NCBI RefSeq assembly: GCF_003945595.2
Contig: NW_024104998.1
Location: forward strand, 4,459,790 to 4,523,789
Source of the DNA: Pipra filicauda
Lineage: Eukaryota; Chordata; Aves; Passeriformes; Pipridae
Reading direction: 5' to 3'
Length of the DNA: 64,000 nucleotides
Within the stretch, counting starts at the first letter, position 1; every line of letters begins with the position of its first letter. Shown one piece after another: positions 1 through 13,100 of this stretch. Below the pieces are notes generated by a model. It had not been told where the DNA came from and did no database searches. It was given only the letters and a program-made list of their open reading frames with translations. Made by a program: the position numbers and the translations under genes.

Positions 1-2376
1 GATTTGATAAAAGCATAAGAAAAATTTCTCTTTTAAATATTGACATTTGGGGCAATGAGTAACCAAACAAGTTATGAGTAAATATGTTGCAGTAACACTC
101 TTGCATTGTCTCCTAGTGCACGATCAAGAAGGTTTTTAGTAGTAGCCTTGCAATAGGTACTCAAATGTAGTAAGTTCCTATATGGTGTTTGATAGAAAGA
201 AAACTTCGAAACTGTGTTTGTGGTTTCAGCAAGGGACTGATGAGAGCCAGTAGAACATGGAAAAATAGAAGTCCTGTCCTGTTGTAGTCCTTTGATGTTA
301 CAGTGGCATTAAAGAGGAATGATGTGACTCACATCATATGGTCCAAAAACCAGGGTCCACGGTTCAGTGATCAAAGTTCATTCTTTCCTTATGAAACATT
401 GGAGGTAGTGTACCACTGAACTGAGTGAGCAGGAACTGAACCATGGTTGAGCAAACAATTTCCAGAAAAAGCCATACCACTTCTAGTTTTTCCTCAATTT
501 ATCAATCATTTATTCTTTCTCCACTCTTGGATTCAACTGGAATGATGTTGAATTAGCTTGGATCCCACCCACCCAGACTAGCTGGCAGAAGATGAACTCA
601 CTCCATGTGTACCCAACTACTTGTGGGTGTCTTTGGTCCAATCTGTACTGTTAAAATCTGTTCTGTAGCTTTTTTAAAAGTATGATTTTGCACATTGAAG
701 TATTTTATTTTCTTTCTAAAGCTTTTTTCAGTGTCTACATTGACCTTAAAATCAGAAATAAATAAGTTAAAGTCTTCATTTATACTGTAGTCTGTGAGCA
801 AACAAGGTTAAAGGTAGTGATCTTCCAGCCAGCAAGTGATTTTCTGTTAGATAAAAATTGGGATGGAGGAAGAGGAATCAATGAGATGTTATATTGTTTA
901 CACTGATCAATGTAAACATCCTATTAATACTAGAAGAAAATTCAGAAAATGCTGAATAATGTAGGATGTAGACTCAGTTCTTATTTGGTGGAGATTCCGC
1001 CACTGATGGATACTTTTTCGTCATGTTAGTTGATGACATCATCCATTTCATATGTGCTCCATTTAAAAGAGCTGTTATTTTTTAATAAAAATTTCAAGCA
1101 TCATCAGTAATATACTTGCATAATACCCGTAGGCCAACTTAAGTTTGGGCTGTTCCCATGACTGGTTTTGCTTGTGCCAGCATTTTCACAGGCATCCTGT
1201 TAGCAGGGAGCCAAGCTGATTTGTTGGAGACCAACCTGGGGGTGAGAACATACAGCAAGGGGCTGGTGGAAGGGGCTGGCAACTTTCAAGTAGCAGCTTA
1301 TATGTGGCTTAAAGTGACTCTTTGAGAAGCCCCTGTAAAACTGTATGTGCATGACACCTGCACAAGCTATGAAACCTCTACTTCCTTCAAAGAATGGCGG
1401 TGAATTTGTTTACAAGGTCTGTTTCCCAAAAAATTGTAGGGTGGCATCAGTGCCCTTCATCACATACCAGCTTCTCAGTTATCTTGCCAGAAGTTTATCT
1501 GGCTGCTGAGTCTGCAATTACTTGTGTTTGAGGGTTTACGAATAATCTTAAATCTGTTCCAATCCTGTGGATTATCTCTAGTCTTTCAAGTTACTAGAAA
1601 TGAATATCGGGGGCCAGAGGGAATTTCAGGTGGTTTTAAAATGAATGTTAGGTACAAGAAGGTACCTGGACTTGTTAATCTTTAAAGTGTTGGTAGATTG
1701 ATTATATGATCTCTTGTTCACCAGTGATCCATATATCCAAATTAATCCCCATATCATATAGGGGTTATTACTGATGCACTTACTGTGGATATGGATATTT
1801 TATCTGTGATTTTAAGACAGTTTTGGTACTGGTTGTACTAATCTGTGTTCCAGATCTGAAGCCCCCATAATGATGCAAAATCTACTCACTTCCTTCACCC
1901 TCTGTTGCAGGCTGAATGAGTTATTCCAAGTACTGCTCAGTATTTTTGATTCAGTATCCTGAGATAGGCCATTAATGTGATCTTCTCCTGGGCTCTGTCA
2001 GCATAGCATGCTTTGCACGCATTGAGGATTTGTAGTCTGTGCTCTTATCAGCAACTTTAAGCAATTAAAAACTTACTATAGAGTAGCACCACACCACTAG
2101 CTTTATCCTTCTTGAACACTGTCTCAGCAGAGATTTTAATGTCTGAATTATGCAGACTGTTCATTTTTTAGTTTGATGTTATTGATAAAATCTCTTTTCA
2201 GTGACAGTTTCTAGATTTTCCTATATCTTAGTCAGGCATATAAAGGATATAAACACTCATCAGGATATAAACAATTCTGTATTAATTCTTGTGACTTTCT
2301 TTTGTTTACACCATGCTGAGCATCTTTTAATACAGCATGTACTTCCTTTGAGCTCCTAGTTTACTATCCTTCCAGC
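1..2376. other. Left flank, no gene recognised
   Basis: AT-rich sequence with no exon that I can support on either strand. The untranslated first exon of gene A may lie here or left of the window, but I cannot point to a donor with supporting context. A short stretch near 1157-1180 loosely resembles the start of an avian ERVL-type LTR, which would pair with the retroviral leader at about 2400-2660; this is a weak impression only. Confidence 0.5.
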
Positions 2377-2399
2377 TTGTGCTCTACCTATGAAACTCT

Positions 2400-2660
2400 T
2401 TGTCTTACACCAAGAGATTCTCTTCTGATTCTCTCCCCCATCTCGCTGCAGGGGGAAGTGAACAAGCAGCTCTGTGGTGCTCAACTGCCTTCTGGGGTTA
2501 AACCACAATGGTCCTTTTTGGTGTCCAATATGGAGTTTGAAGGGTTTAAGATAAGGACAGATTCCATTGGAATGTGGAAGACCAAATTTATAGCTACTGC
2601 AGCTACTCAGTCCACAGGGCTTGTCATGGGGCTTGCTTGCCTTACTGAATGTTAGACTCT
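2400..2660 (+). mobile_element. Decayed endogenous retrovirus: LTR end and primer-binding site
   Basis: Positions 2519-2536 look like an 18-nt retroviral primer-binding site of the tRNA-Lys1,2 type. All differences from the usual site that I can see are C-to-T or G-to-A changes, mostly at former CpG dinucleotides, which is the pattern of methylation decay in an old copy. Just upstream is the LTR-end-like run GGGTTAAACCACAA (about 2496-2509). Downstream, to about 2655, the sequence resembles the untranslated leader of avian ERVL-like elements. No gag, pol or env reading frame is recognisable. The LTR start is unclear. The class assignment is from memory of bird repeats and needs a repeat-library search. 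Confidence 0.5.
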
Positions 2661-3837
2661 AGTGTTTGTTTGTGGCTGCCTTTTGCTTTTGCTATTTGCT
2701 GTACTCCTTCTCATCCGTAATTCTGAAGGGAGCTGTGCTTTACACCAGTCCACCCCTGTATTCTACCCAGGGCTTCAAAGAAGGAAAGCAAAAGTGGAGT
2801 GATTAGGTGCAGCAGGTTTGCTCATATAAGTGTGCAGCTGAAGACATAAAGTTAGAAAAGTCTAGGCTTGCTGTATTTTATGATCCTGGCACTGACTGTG
2901 GCAATTACGATTTGTTTCTTGTACGTACTTGTTCTGGTGTTGGAGCAGAAAACTTGTTAAACAAGTAGCGGCCTGATTGAGGCAAATAAAATCTGTATTC
3001 AGTTATGGATTACTGAACTGGATTGCAATGTTTAAGTCTCTGGCTAACGCTCAAAAATCTTAAAAGCAGCCAGGGGTGCTGAAGTGCTCTTGCATTCCAG
3101 GGTAACCACTACCTCTTGTTAGGCTGACAGGGTCCACTGTAGGAACAGACTAACTTGAGAGCTCCATGTGGCAAACATATCAGTAAGGCCATGGAGCCCT
3201 CTTGGCCCTTGCTAGGGCTGGAAGATTGGGAAAAAAGGGTGTATTGGAATTGTTGTATGGATGAGGGGTGAAGAGCTGCTTTTCCCAGTGCTCCCAGCAA
3301 TACCAAATGGTGCCCCAGGCACTTACAGGCCTTGTGAAGGAGCCACGACTGCCCTGGTTTTGCTTGCTGGCCCTTCAGCTGCTCACTCTGCTGTTTGATC
3401 CCCTTACTGCCCAAAGGGGAGGGAGCAGAAGCCTAGGCTGGACCCTCTGCAGAGGATGGGCAGAGCCTACACCTCTGGCAGCAGTCCTGGCTAACACTGG
3501 TGAAAATACTTACCACTTACCCTCTTCTGAGATTCTAAAATGTAAGCTACACTTACACAGAGAAATAATCTGATCAGCCATGTTGTAGGGATCCTGAGGC
3601 TTCTTTGGACTCCAGCCCTTCTCCTTTTAGCCCCTATTATCTAGCTGTATAAAAAGGACCCATAAACACATATAGTAATCTCATAGCCAGCAGCTCTCTT
3701 AACGTGACAGAGACAAAATGTTTGAACCTGTGCTATGCCAAAATAGGCATCAGGTGTATCTACAGAAAGCTTTTTGCCTAAATTGAGAAACTTCCATGAT
3801 TAGAAACTACAGCTGAGTTTTTTCCTTCTCCATGCAG
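2661..3837. other. Sequence upstream of the first coding exon of gene A
   Basis: No CpG island, TATA-like core promoter or recognised repeat is evident. Open frames of about 100 codons at 3109-3414 (minus) and 3268-3573 (plus) overlap each other and have no family resemblance. A polypyrimidine tract and AG acceptor at 3836-3837 end the segment and open the first coding exon, so an upstream non-coding exon of gene A is implied. Confidence 0.5.
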
Positions 3838-4168
3838 GACATGATAGGTGGAAAAGAATCCTGCACTTCAGGACCAATACCAGTGACCGACCTCAGCTGC
3901 CTTGTCTACGGACTGGAAGAATGGACTGTTGTGGAGTTCCTGAAGCAATACCTTTTTCATTTGATCATTGCCTCACTCACAATTATTGCAATATTAGTTT
4001 TTTTTATAGTTCCTTTAACAATTGGCTTTTTCATTTACCTTTCTAATATTTCACTTTTAATATATCAGAGGAACAGTGAGTTAGAAGCAGATCCCTTGAG
4101 TGATGTTTGGGACAGAGCAAGGAAAACCATAGCAAGCTTTTGGGATATATATGCAAGAATATGGCATG
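3838..4168 (+). CDS. Gene A coding exon 1 (CDS from 3841)
   Basis: The acceptor is ...catgcag (AG at 3836-3837) followed by GAC ATG; the donor is GTAAGT at 4169. It encodes residues 1-109 and the first base of Gly110, including the hydrophobic membrane region. An in-frame ATG at 3832 spans the acceptor itself, so it is intronic and not the start. Confidence 0.88.
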
Positions 4169-7100
4169 GTAAGTATGACATGACTTGTCTGAAGCTTTGA
4201 ATTACAGTAAGTAGTAAATACACAGTAGTTTTAATTTTAATTTTTTCTTCCAAATGGATGCAAATAAATTACATTTATTGTACTTTGTATGGCATCTAAC
4301 CCAAAAGTTTCTGTCTCGAAGACTGATTGACCAAAAGTTCCATCCAGAACCTAATTATTTTAAATGCTACTGCAGAGACTTTCACAACTCTCTGGAAGTC
4401 ATTTAACAAAGGACAGTAAATGGTTTTCTTTAAACTGCCAGATGATTTACAGATATCATTGTCAGTGTATTATTTTCCATTCCAAACAGGTTATGAGCTT
4501 CATGGTGTGGAAAACCTACCAGAAGGACCAGGCATTCTTGTGTATTACCATGGAGCTATTCCTGTAGACTACCTTTACTTTTTGTCAAGGTTGTTTCTCT
4601 GGAAGAAAAGACTTTGTCTGTCAGTAGCTGATCATTTTGTCTTTCGTTTACCAGGTAAAAACATGCTCCCTTATATTTAAGCATTCTGGATTCACCCAAC
4701 CTGTTGCTAGTTTTGGTGAACTTGACATTTTAAACACTTTGCTACGCTTTAAAGAGAGCTTTCAAACTGAAAGACTGCTTTTAGACTTTTAAACAAGAAG
4801 TTGGTAGATGTAACAGGACAAACAGGTAGAATGTCCTGTCATTTCAGTGAAAACATTGGTAAACCCTCCAGAGCCAACAAATAGATTTAAATTCCTTTTG
4901 AGATGTAATGTCATGCCTCAGTAGAAAGTGCTGGATAAGACTCTATTATTGATCTAGTGCTGAGTGGTCAGCAGTGGGTTATGAGTGCAGAAGAGCTCAG
5001 GGAATGGTAGGATATCAGTTACCTACTTGCCCTCTACATTGCATAGGCATTGCAGTGGAGTATGACTTTGTTGAAGATTTTACTGTTGAAGAGAGCTCTG
5101 TAATACTGGCCACCACAATATATTCAACACACTGTACACTGAGAAAGAAAGAAAGAAAAATTCCATCATGAAAAGGAGAAGATACAGAGAAACAAAAAAA
5201 TGTCAATTTTATAAAAACAAAGCATAAAGAAGAGCATCCCAAAGGAATATCAGGGAGATTATTTCAAGGAACCTTTATACTACTTATATTAAAAGCTATT
5301 ATAATAATAAAGAGTAAAGGAAGCTATTTAGAAGTAGAAGGATACTCTTCAGAAAAGGAAGTTTTGTCCAAACACTGAAAACAAGTAGTATGAAGCAAGT
5401 TTGATGTGAAAACCATGTTAAGGTACCCCTAGAAAGATGACAAGAATTTTTTACAAGTGCATTTAGTAGGTACTAAGTGGTACTAAGCACATCAGAAGTA
5501 TGAAGTTGTCAAGAGATGACTGGCTTTTTACAGTACCCACAAAAGAAGAGAAAGCTTAGCAAAATGTTGCAACAGAGACTCTTTTTAAGGGATAAATAAG
5601 AGGGCGCTGTTTCAAATTGAAGTGTCTGTAGCACAGATTTTTATTAAAAATGTATAGTACACCATTGTCAGGACTCAGTAATACACTTAGCTGTGCAATT
5701 TCTGGACTATTGGTGTCTGCATAACATATTGTTTGAATTATGTTCATGCTAGAGGAACAGAAGGTGCCAAATATGGTGTCAACCTATAAAAAGGCTACAA
5801 AAAGGCATTTGGTAAAAAAGACCACAAATAATTGAGATCAGACCTCTCCATTGCATTAATAGAAAATGTGGCTAAAAGTAATAGCCTGAGCATAATTTCT
5901 CCCTAACGTGCTCTACCATACTTACTTGCTTTTTGCAAAGAAATGTTACACTTAACGGATAGGTTCTTTAAGGAATGCTCATGAACATATGCTGAACCTC
6001 AGTTCAATTTATTTATAGGATTAATCACAGTTACAGGAGAATTCTTCTTGTGAATTAATAACATCTCAGAGTAGCTGCAAAGTAATAAAGTTACAAAAAA
6101 AGAACAATGATGATCAGAGGCCTGGCATGGCTTCCTTTGAAGAGACAGTACATAAGACAGAAGTCTTGAATGACTGAGGGATACAAAATTCTGTGTGATC
6201 TGGAAAAGGGGAATAAGAAGTGAAAAAATGTTTATATGATACATTATAATTCCTAAAAGTCAAAAAAGTTTTAAAGCCAAGCAAACGAAGTACCTCTTCA
6301 CTTAATAAGGATACGGCGTTCCTGACTGTAGGATAAAACCAAAATATATATCTGAGTTCACAAAGGGCTTAAACAAAGTCAGCATCTGTCTTTGACAGAA
6401 AGATCTATCAAACGTGGTACCTTGAATGAGATTAAATAAAATTATAAGATTCAGCACTGTGTTTTCCATTGTCTTCCAAAGTTTCTGTTGCAGACCTTTG
6501 TCAAAGTTGTACTGCTAAGCACCAGTTCTGGCAGTCCATAGTTATTGCTTACGTTTATTTTAAAAAAATTTCTTTGCAAATTATGCTGTTCGAACAGTGA
6601 ATTTGCAGATTGAGGAAATGCTTGTTTGTGGAAAGTTAGATGGGAATTCCAAACCAATATATTTAAAATGTGAATATAATATAAGAAAGCATAGAATGCT
6701 TCCATCTTTCTAAATCTGTCTTTTAGAGAAATCCCAATTACGGAAACAGAGGAAGGAGATTGACTGAAATGTTCATGTGGTGCTGAAATTGCCCCGCTGA
6801 CTTCTGTCATTCATGCATCTTAAGTCTTACAGCAGTCCAAGTTGATCCACTTAGTTTGCAATTTAACCACAAAATACACAATTTAACAACTCGAAAACTA
6901 AATGTTTAAAATGTTAAACATCACATTTTCTTTTAAAATAAATAGATGCTTGTCAAGTATTTATTTTTGCAGTAAACTTTATTGTACTGATTTTTTCCCC
7001 TGTATTGAAGTATATAAAAAGAAGGAGAGAGGAATAGACACTTGTTTTCAGATTTCTAGCTATGATGCACAAGTTTTGCTTGCATAGCGGGTGTTTTGAT

Positions 7101-10100
7101 AAGTATAGAAAATAGCATGTGGAAACATTAGTCTATTGAGATGCTCCTGATAAGATGGTTCATCTTCATAACATTTGAGCAAAAATATTTTCATGTCTTT
7201 GTCATTTTGCCAATATTTCCTCTGTAAGTGTCTTATGTCCTTCATAAAAATTTGTCTTAGTCTAAATATATATCTAATACATTTTCATTTAGCTGTAATC
7301 TGGTTCCTACATGCAAGCAGTGTTTGTGATATACTGTTATAATAATATGCATTTGCTACTTATTTATTGCAGGACTTAAATTATTATTGAGAGTGACAGG
7401 TGTTATACCAGGCACAAGGGAGAAGTGTCTCCTTGCACTCAAGAATGGATACTTGGTGTCCATCTCACCAGGTGGAGTTAGAGAAGCACTATTCAGTGAT
7501 GAAAGTTACCAACTCATGTGGGGAAATAGAAAAGGTTTTGCTCAGGTTGCTCTAGATGCAAAAGTGGTGAGTATTATTATTATTATTATTACCACTAACA
7601 ATCGCAGTTTATACCTTTTGCATAGGTGCTTCATTATAAAAGGCAGCTTAGGGGTATTTGTTGGAAAATCTTCCAGGCAAAAAACATGGTTCAGAAGTAA
7701 AGATTTCTTTACCTTTTCGCATCACTTTAGTCAAGCACATTAATCCATAAGGAGCAAGGATTTTGTGGAACCACTGAACTTTTTCTTGACTGTTGCAAAG
7801 CATCCATCTCTGCAGTTCCATGTCTACAGTTCCATCATGCAGGTATCCAGTGCCTCATCTTGGCTGTACTTCAGAAATCTTCATTGTGGTCCTTCTCCAG
7901 ATTGTCCTAGGGTTTCATTCTTTTTTTCTCATCCTACTTACATCTTAATTGCTTCTATATACCCAGACATTTTCTTATGGCTCTTTAATGTATTATCTTT
8001 ATCTTTCTTCTCATTTATTCTGGGAGGGTCTAGGATTTTGTCCTTTCCCTTACTTTTCTTCATGTTTGTGAAAGATAGCATCAACTAACCCAAGGTATGT
8101 CTACATCAATGTCTGAGTTTGACTCACGTGGGCACTTTTGAAGCAGTTTTTTCATCTCACTCACCATTCTGTCATTCACATTAAGGAACATTAAGGAACC
8201 TGAGCTGCATTTCATTTGGCTGAAAATAAACCAGGAGTGGGACCTAATACTCTCCAGTTGCAAATGAGCATTCAGTCAGTGGTACCAAAGAAGAATTAGT
8301 TCTACATAAAAACAGAACACTGAAATGTGTTCAGTGTTGATGTCAGGTCCTCAGCATCCTCTAGAGGTGTGCTTCTATTGGTTTGCACTCCACCAATATA
8401 CACATGGCCAGTATTTCAGTTACAGTTTCCATATGGATGATAATCTTCAAATACAACCTTCTACCAGTAGCTCTGACTTCTTCCGTCTAAATCCACCTGT
8501 GAGCCTGTATCTCATAGGAAGTTATTTTATTTGGGTCGGCATACAGCTAAATGAGCAGCAACCCTGTCTTTTTCCTAACTGCCACTTCTCATCCCCATCA
8601 CCACTAGATACAAGTTTTCTGCCTTAATTGAGACTTAACATACCTGGTGCTTTTTCTGTCTGACAATACTGGTGCAAATCCAGGTTTCATCTGTTCTGCC
8701 GTGAGCTTTCTGCTGCTTTCTCATGAATTGCACAACCATCAATTTTACTTCACATTCTTATGAATATCTCATCAATTTCAGTGCTCTTTGACCTTCCACT
8801 TAAACATTTCTGTCTATATAAGAGAAACTGTAAAGGGAGTTGAGTTCTTCCCATGAAATTTGAATTTCTTACCATTCCTTTCAGATTTTTGTGCAGTTAT
8901 ATCTCTTTCTCACCCCATCCGATCTGTTGCTTCTCAAGCTTTGTTTTGGTCTTTTGTGCTATAGCTCCTACTGCAAAGTACCTGGAGTTGCAAAATTCAT
9001 GCTTCAGGTTAATATTTCTTCATAACTCTGAATTTTTGTGGGGATATAACTAAACACTAGAATTCACTTAGGGGCACTTACCCAGTGGATAAAGTAATTT
9101 TAGGCTGGGAGACCTATTTCTACATCAATGTATCGCTATGTGGCCTTTTAAAAAGTCATGTTTGATGTGATTCTGTTCCCTTTCCTGTCCTTTTTCTCAA
9201 AAGTGTGGGCTGGTAAATGTTCCATACTTTATATATTGTGCAGGCCCATACAGCACTGCTACTAGGTAAATACCAGAATGTGAATAGGATAAACTTAGTC
9301 CATTCATATGGACATTTTGAATTCCCTTATAGTATTCTTATGTATTAAGTGAATAATATACTCAAACAGTCAGAAAGAGGTGTCACTTTAACAACTTGAG
9401 TGATTTCTAGTGATTTTGCTTTCATATCTGATTTTCAAGCTACTTCAAATATTTGAACAATCTATTGCCAAATGTTTTCCCTTCACCTGCAACCTTTCAG
9501 TAATACAGTGTAATAGGTTGTTGGTTTTTTTAAATAAAAATTGAATTAAAAAACTCTGAGTGCCCTTACATAGACTGCCACCATGATCAAAACACATCAC
9601 AAAAATCCTCGCTAGTAATCCTCTTAATTCTACCAGTTTTACATAACTTAGAAGCACATGGAAATAGCTGAACAGTAGCACCTAAAATTGTTAGCACCTT
9701 CTATTGACAAAATCTGTGGGTTTTTAAAAAAATTTTATTTAATGAATTGGGTATTCATTGAGGACAAGATTCTTTCAGTGTGAAATGATCCTGTGGTCAT
9801 TTGCATAATGTTTGGTAATATATAGGACTGTTAGCAGGAGGGTAGAGAGAATTTTATCCTTCGACAACTACTATCCTGAGCTTACCTTTACAGTGCTGTG
9901 AACTCTTGTATTACTTATTATTGTACTCCTTCAGTCTGGGCTTTTTTTAATGATCAGAAGGTTTGAGTGGATCCCTGTGTGGTGGCCATCATTGTAATTA
10001 GCTTGCATCTTTGATATTTCTCTGGAAATCTGTGATTGGACACACCTTAGGTAACTAAACAGTTAAAAAAAAAAGTACTGTGCGTTTAACAGTAGAGGAG

Positions 10101-13100
10101 GCAATATTAAAGTAGCAACTGGATCCCATCTTTTGACAAATTTTAAAAAGGATTGTTTGTTTGTTCTTGCTGCATCCTTTTCAATACTGACCAGAATAGT
10201 CTTGTACGTTGACCAAAGACCAGGCATTGACTCATCTGACTATCAGAACTTGTTCTATAATGTAGCAATTCATATATATTTTGCTAATACTTGCTTGGAT
10301 CCTGAATGAAGGCAAAATAGAATTATAAGGGCCTTTTCTGAATTTATTCTACATACAGTGTAGCCATCAACCAAAGAACCACACACACTTTATTCAAAAT
10401 GACTACGTTGTGGTTAATAACCTGCCACAGATGACTTGAATGGGGATTTCAAAACCAACTTTATTATATGAATAGACATTCCCACTCTTCATACAATATT
10501 ACGGAAGTTCAATAGTTCTTTCATTGAAAAAGTTGAAGAAAAGCAAACAATGAAGGTAGGTTCAGCCTCAGTCCTTGCCTAAAGGTTTCCACATTCAGTT
10601 TCCACTTCATCTTGTGCAATTACTCTGCTTAAGGAGTCAGAGAAGGAGAGTGTTACTATTTAATGTTATGACTCAAAGTGCCTCTGGGACATATATTTGT
10701 CTCCATCAAATTTATCTATGCCAGGGACCTGACCTTCAGAAATACCCTTACCTTCAGAAATACCTCTGCCTATGGCTTGGTTTGACAGGTTAATGGGGAG
10801 GGTTGATCGTTTCTGAAGATCCCTGAATTTTATCTGTGTCAAAAAATTGGTTCCATTCTATTTTGGTAAAAGATAAACAGAGACTATGGTTTATAAAATT
10901 CTCATGTATGTGCAAGGGGTTTGGACTGCTTGATCTCCAGAGGTCCATTCTAGCCCCAGCTATACTGTGATTCTGTGATTTTCAAGCTGACTGGTTGTGA
11001 TCCAGCTCAATTCCAGCACGGCAAATATAAATCCGTGGGTTACTGCAGATCTGACTGTGCTGCTTTACAAATGTAAGATTTTATATGTGTACCTGTTTTT
11101 TCCAGCTTAGGGACTGAAGGTTGCTGCCTACTCTGTACCTCAATGGCTGATCATTGTATGAGAATAGCCTTTGTAGCTGCCAGATTTCTTTATAGCCTAA
11201 GATGTATTTCTAAAATTTAAAGTGTTTTGTCTGTATGACAGAGGGTTTCAAGCATTTTACGTGTTAGACATACAGTATTCAATCAATAGCTGAAGCCAAC
11301 TGTGGTATTTTTAGTATCCAGTACTTACGTGTTTTTAAAAGATATTACTGGTTATTTTTAAGGGGTTATATCTAATAATTTGCCTTAATTTCTCATTCTG
11401 AAGGGTTTACCATAAAAACTTTATGTGTGTTTGATATTTTTGTTATCTGTCAGGGTTTTTTTTTTCCTTTTAGTGGTTTCCAACACTTTGAGTTACTTGT
11501 TAGGCTCTACTTAGGTGGTTTTCTTGCTCATTTTTCTCTTGTCCTATGGTTTTCTGTTCTCTGGTAATGATTCTTAACAGCATAAAAGTCTTCTTTCATT
11601 ACCTTATGTACAAGTAATTCCAACAACAAGCTCAAAATATGTTTTAAAAAAAGGAAAGAGGACAATAGTGGCCAAAAAAATCATTGCATATATGGATACA
11701 ATCACTGTCAGTTTGTCTACAAATTGTGAAATCTTACCTCAGGCTGTAAGACGTGACTGTTTCAAGTGCAGGTATCTCAAGTGTGTTTCTTTTTAGTCAC
11801 AGTAAAGAAATGAACTTGTTCTGTAACTGCCTAAGTATCCACCTTCCAGCAGGTCCAGGTCAGTGAGGACATACAATTGCCTTATTTGTCTAAGGGATCT
11901 GCAGAAATATTTTCCAGTGAAATATTATCCAAACGTGACTGCTTCAGTGAGACCCTTCTTTGAGAAGCAGATGAGCCAACCATGAATGTCTAGTTGCTTT
12001 CTGCTAGACTTCACAAACTGAATACTCTCCTATTCACCACTTGTGATGAAACCTTTAGACAAGGAAACAGCAAAACTTCATTTATGTTCCAGTCATTGGT
12101 ACTGCAATAAATATATAACATAAAAGTTATATAAACCCTAATACAATGTCAGTAATTTTCCTTACAGATAGTGGCTTTAAAACAGATATTTGTGGGAGCT
12201 AAGAAATAGAATTTTATTTCTATTCTTGAGTTTATTTTTTATATCAAGATTTATGGTTGCTACTTATCTGACTGATAATTATCTTCTGTATTCAAGTGAT
12301 TTTCTTAGCTGCATTAACAGGCACTAAAACATAAATTCAAACCTGGTATAACATTTCCACTGTTTTGTTTTTTTTTTTGTGATCCCTTAGCCCATCATTC
12401 CAATGTATACTCAAAATGTCCGTGAAGGCTATAGGACATTTAAAGAAAGAAGTAAGAAGTTAAAAATATATTTTAAGTATTTGGAATGCTTTTTCCACTT
12501 TTCTCTCAGATTTCTCTCGCTTTTTTCTTAGATTTTGCTTTTCAGAGTTCTGCTTGCTTTGCATTTTCTAACACAGTTGCTATGGGTTAGAGGTATCTCA
12601 GATATGGAAATAGCTTGTGCATAACTGGTTTGTGCTGTGTGATTTGATCCTTTAATTCAGTCTTATTTCAGTGATCTATTAGGTCTATTGAGCTTTATTT
12701 TGGTGGACGGTTACCTCAATCCTGTAACAACTTCTTGACTGTCAGATAAAGTATGCATTTTTAATAAGTCTTCGACATTAATCAGATTTCAAGTTTGGAT
12801 TGTGTTTTCTGTGGCTGTAATCTCACTTTTTCCTCCCTTAAACTATTTCAGGATTTTTTAGACAGTTATATGAAAGTACTCGATTGCCTTTTATTCCTCC
12901 ATATGGAGGACTTCCAGTCAAATTTCGCACGTACATTGGGAAGCCAATCCCTTACGATCCAAATATAACTACAGAGGAATTAGTTGAAAAGGTAAGTTAT
13001 TTCTCCTTGCAAAATTGAGCTATGTACTTTGCCTTCTCTCATATATGTACTTGAAGCTAGGTTTTTTCATGCTTCAATAAAGACAAATATACTTGTTAAA

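Noticed and set aside
3832..3840. An upstream in-frame ATG for gene A at 3832.
   Set aside because: It spans the splice acceptor (catgcag), so these bases are intronic. The ATG at 3841 matches the position of the gene B start.
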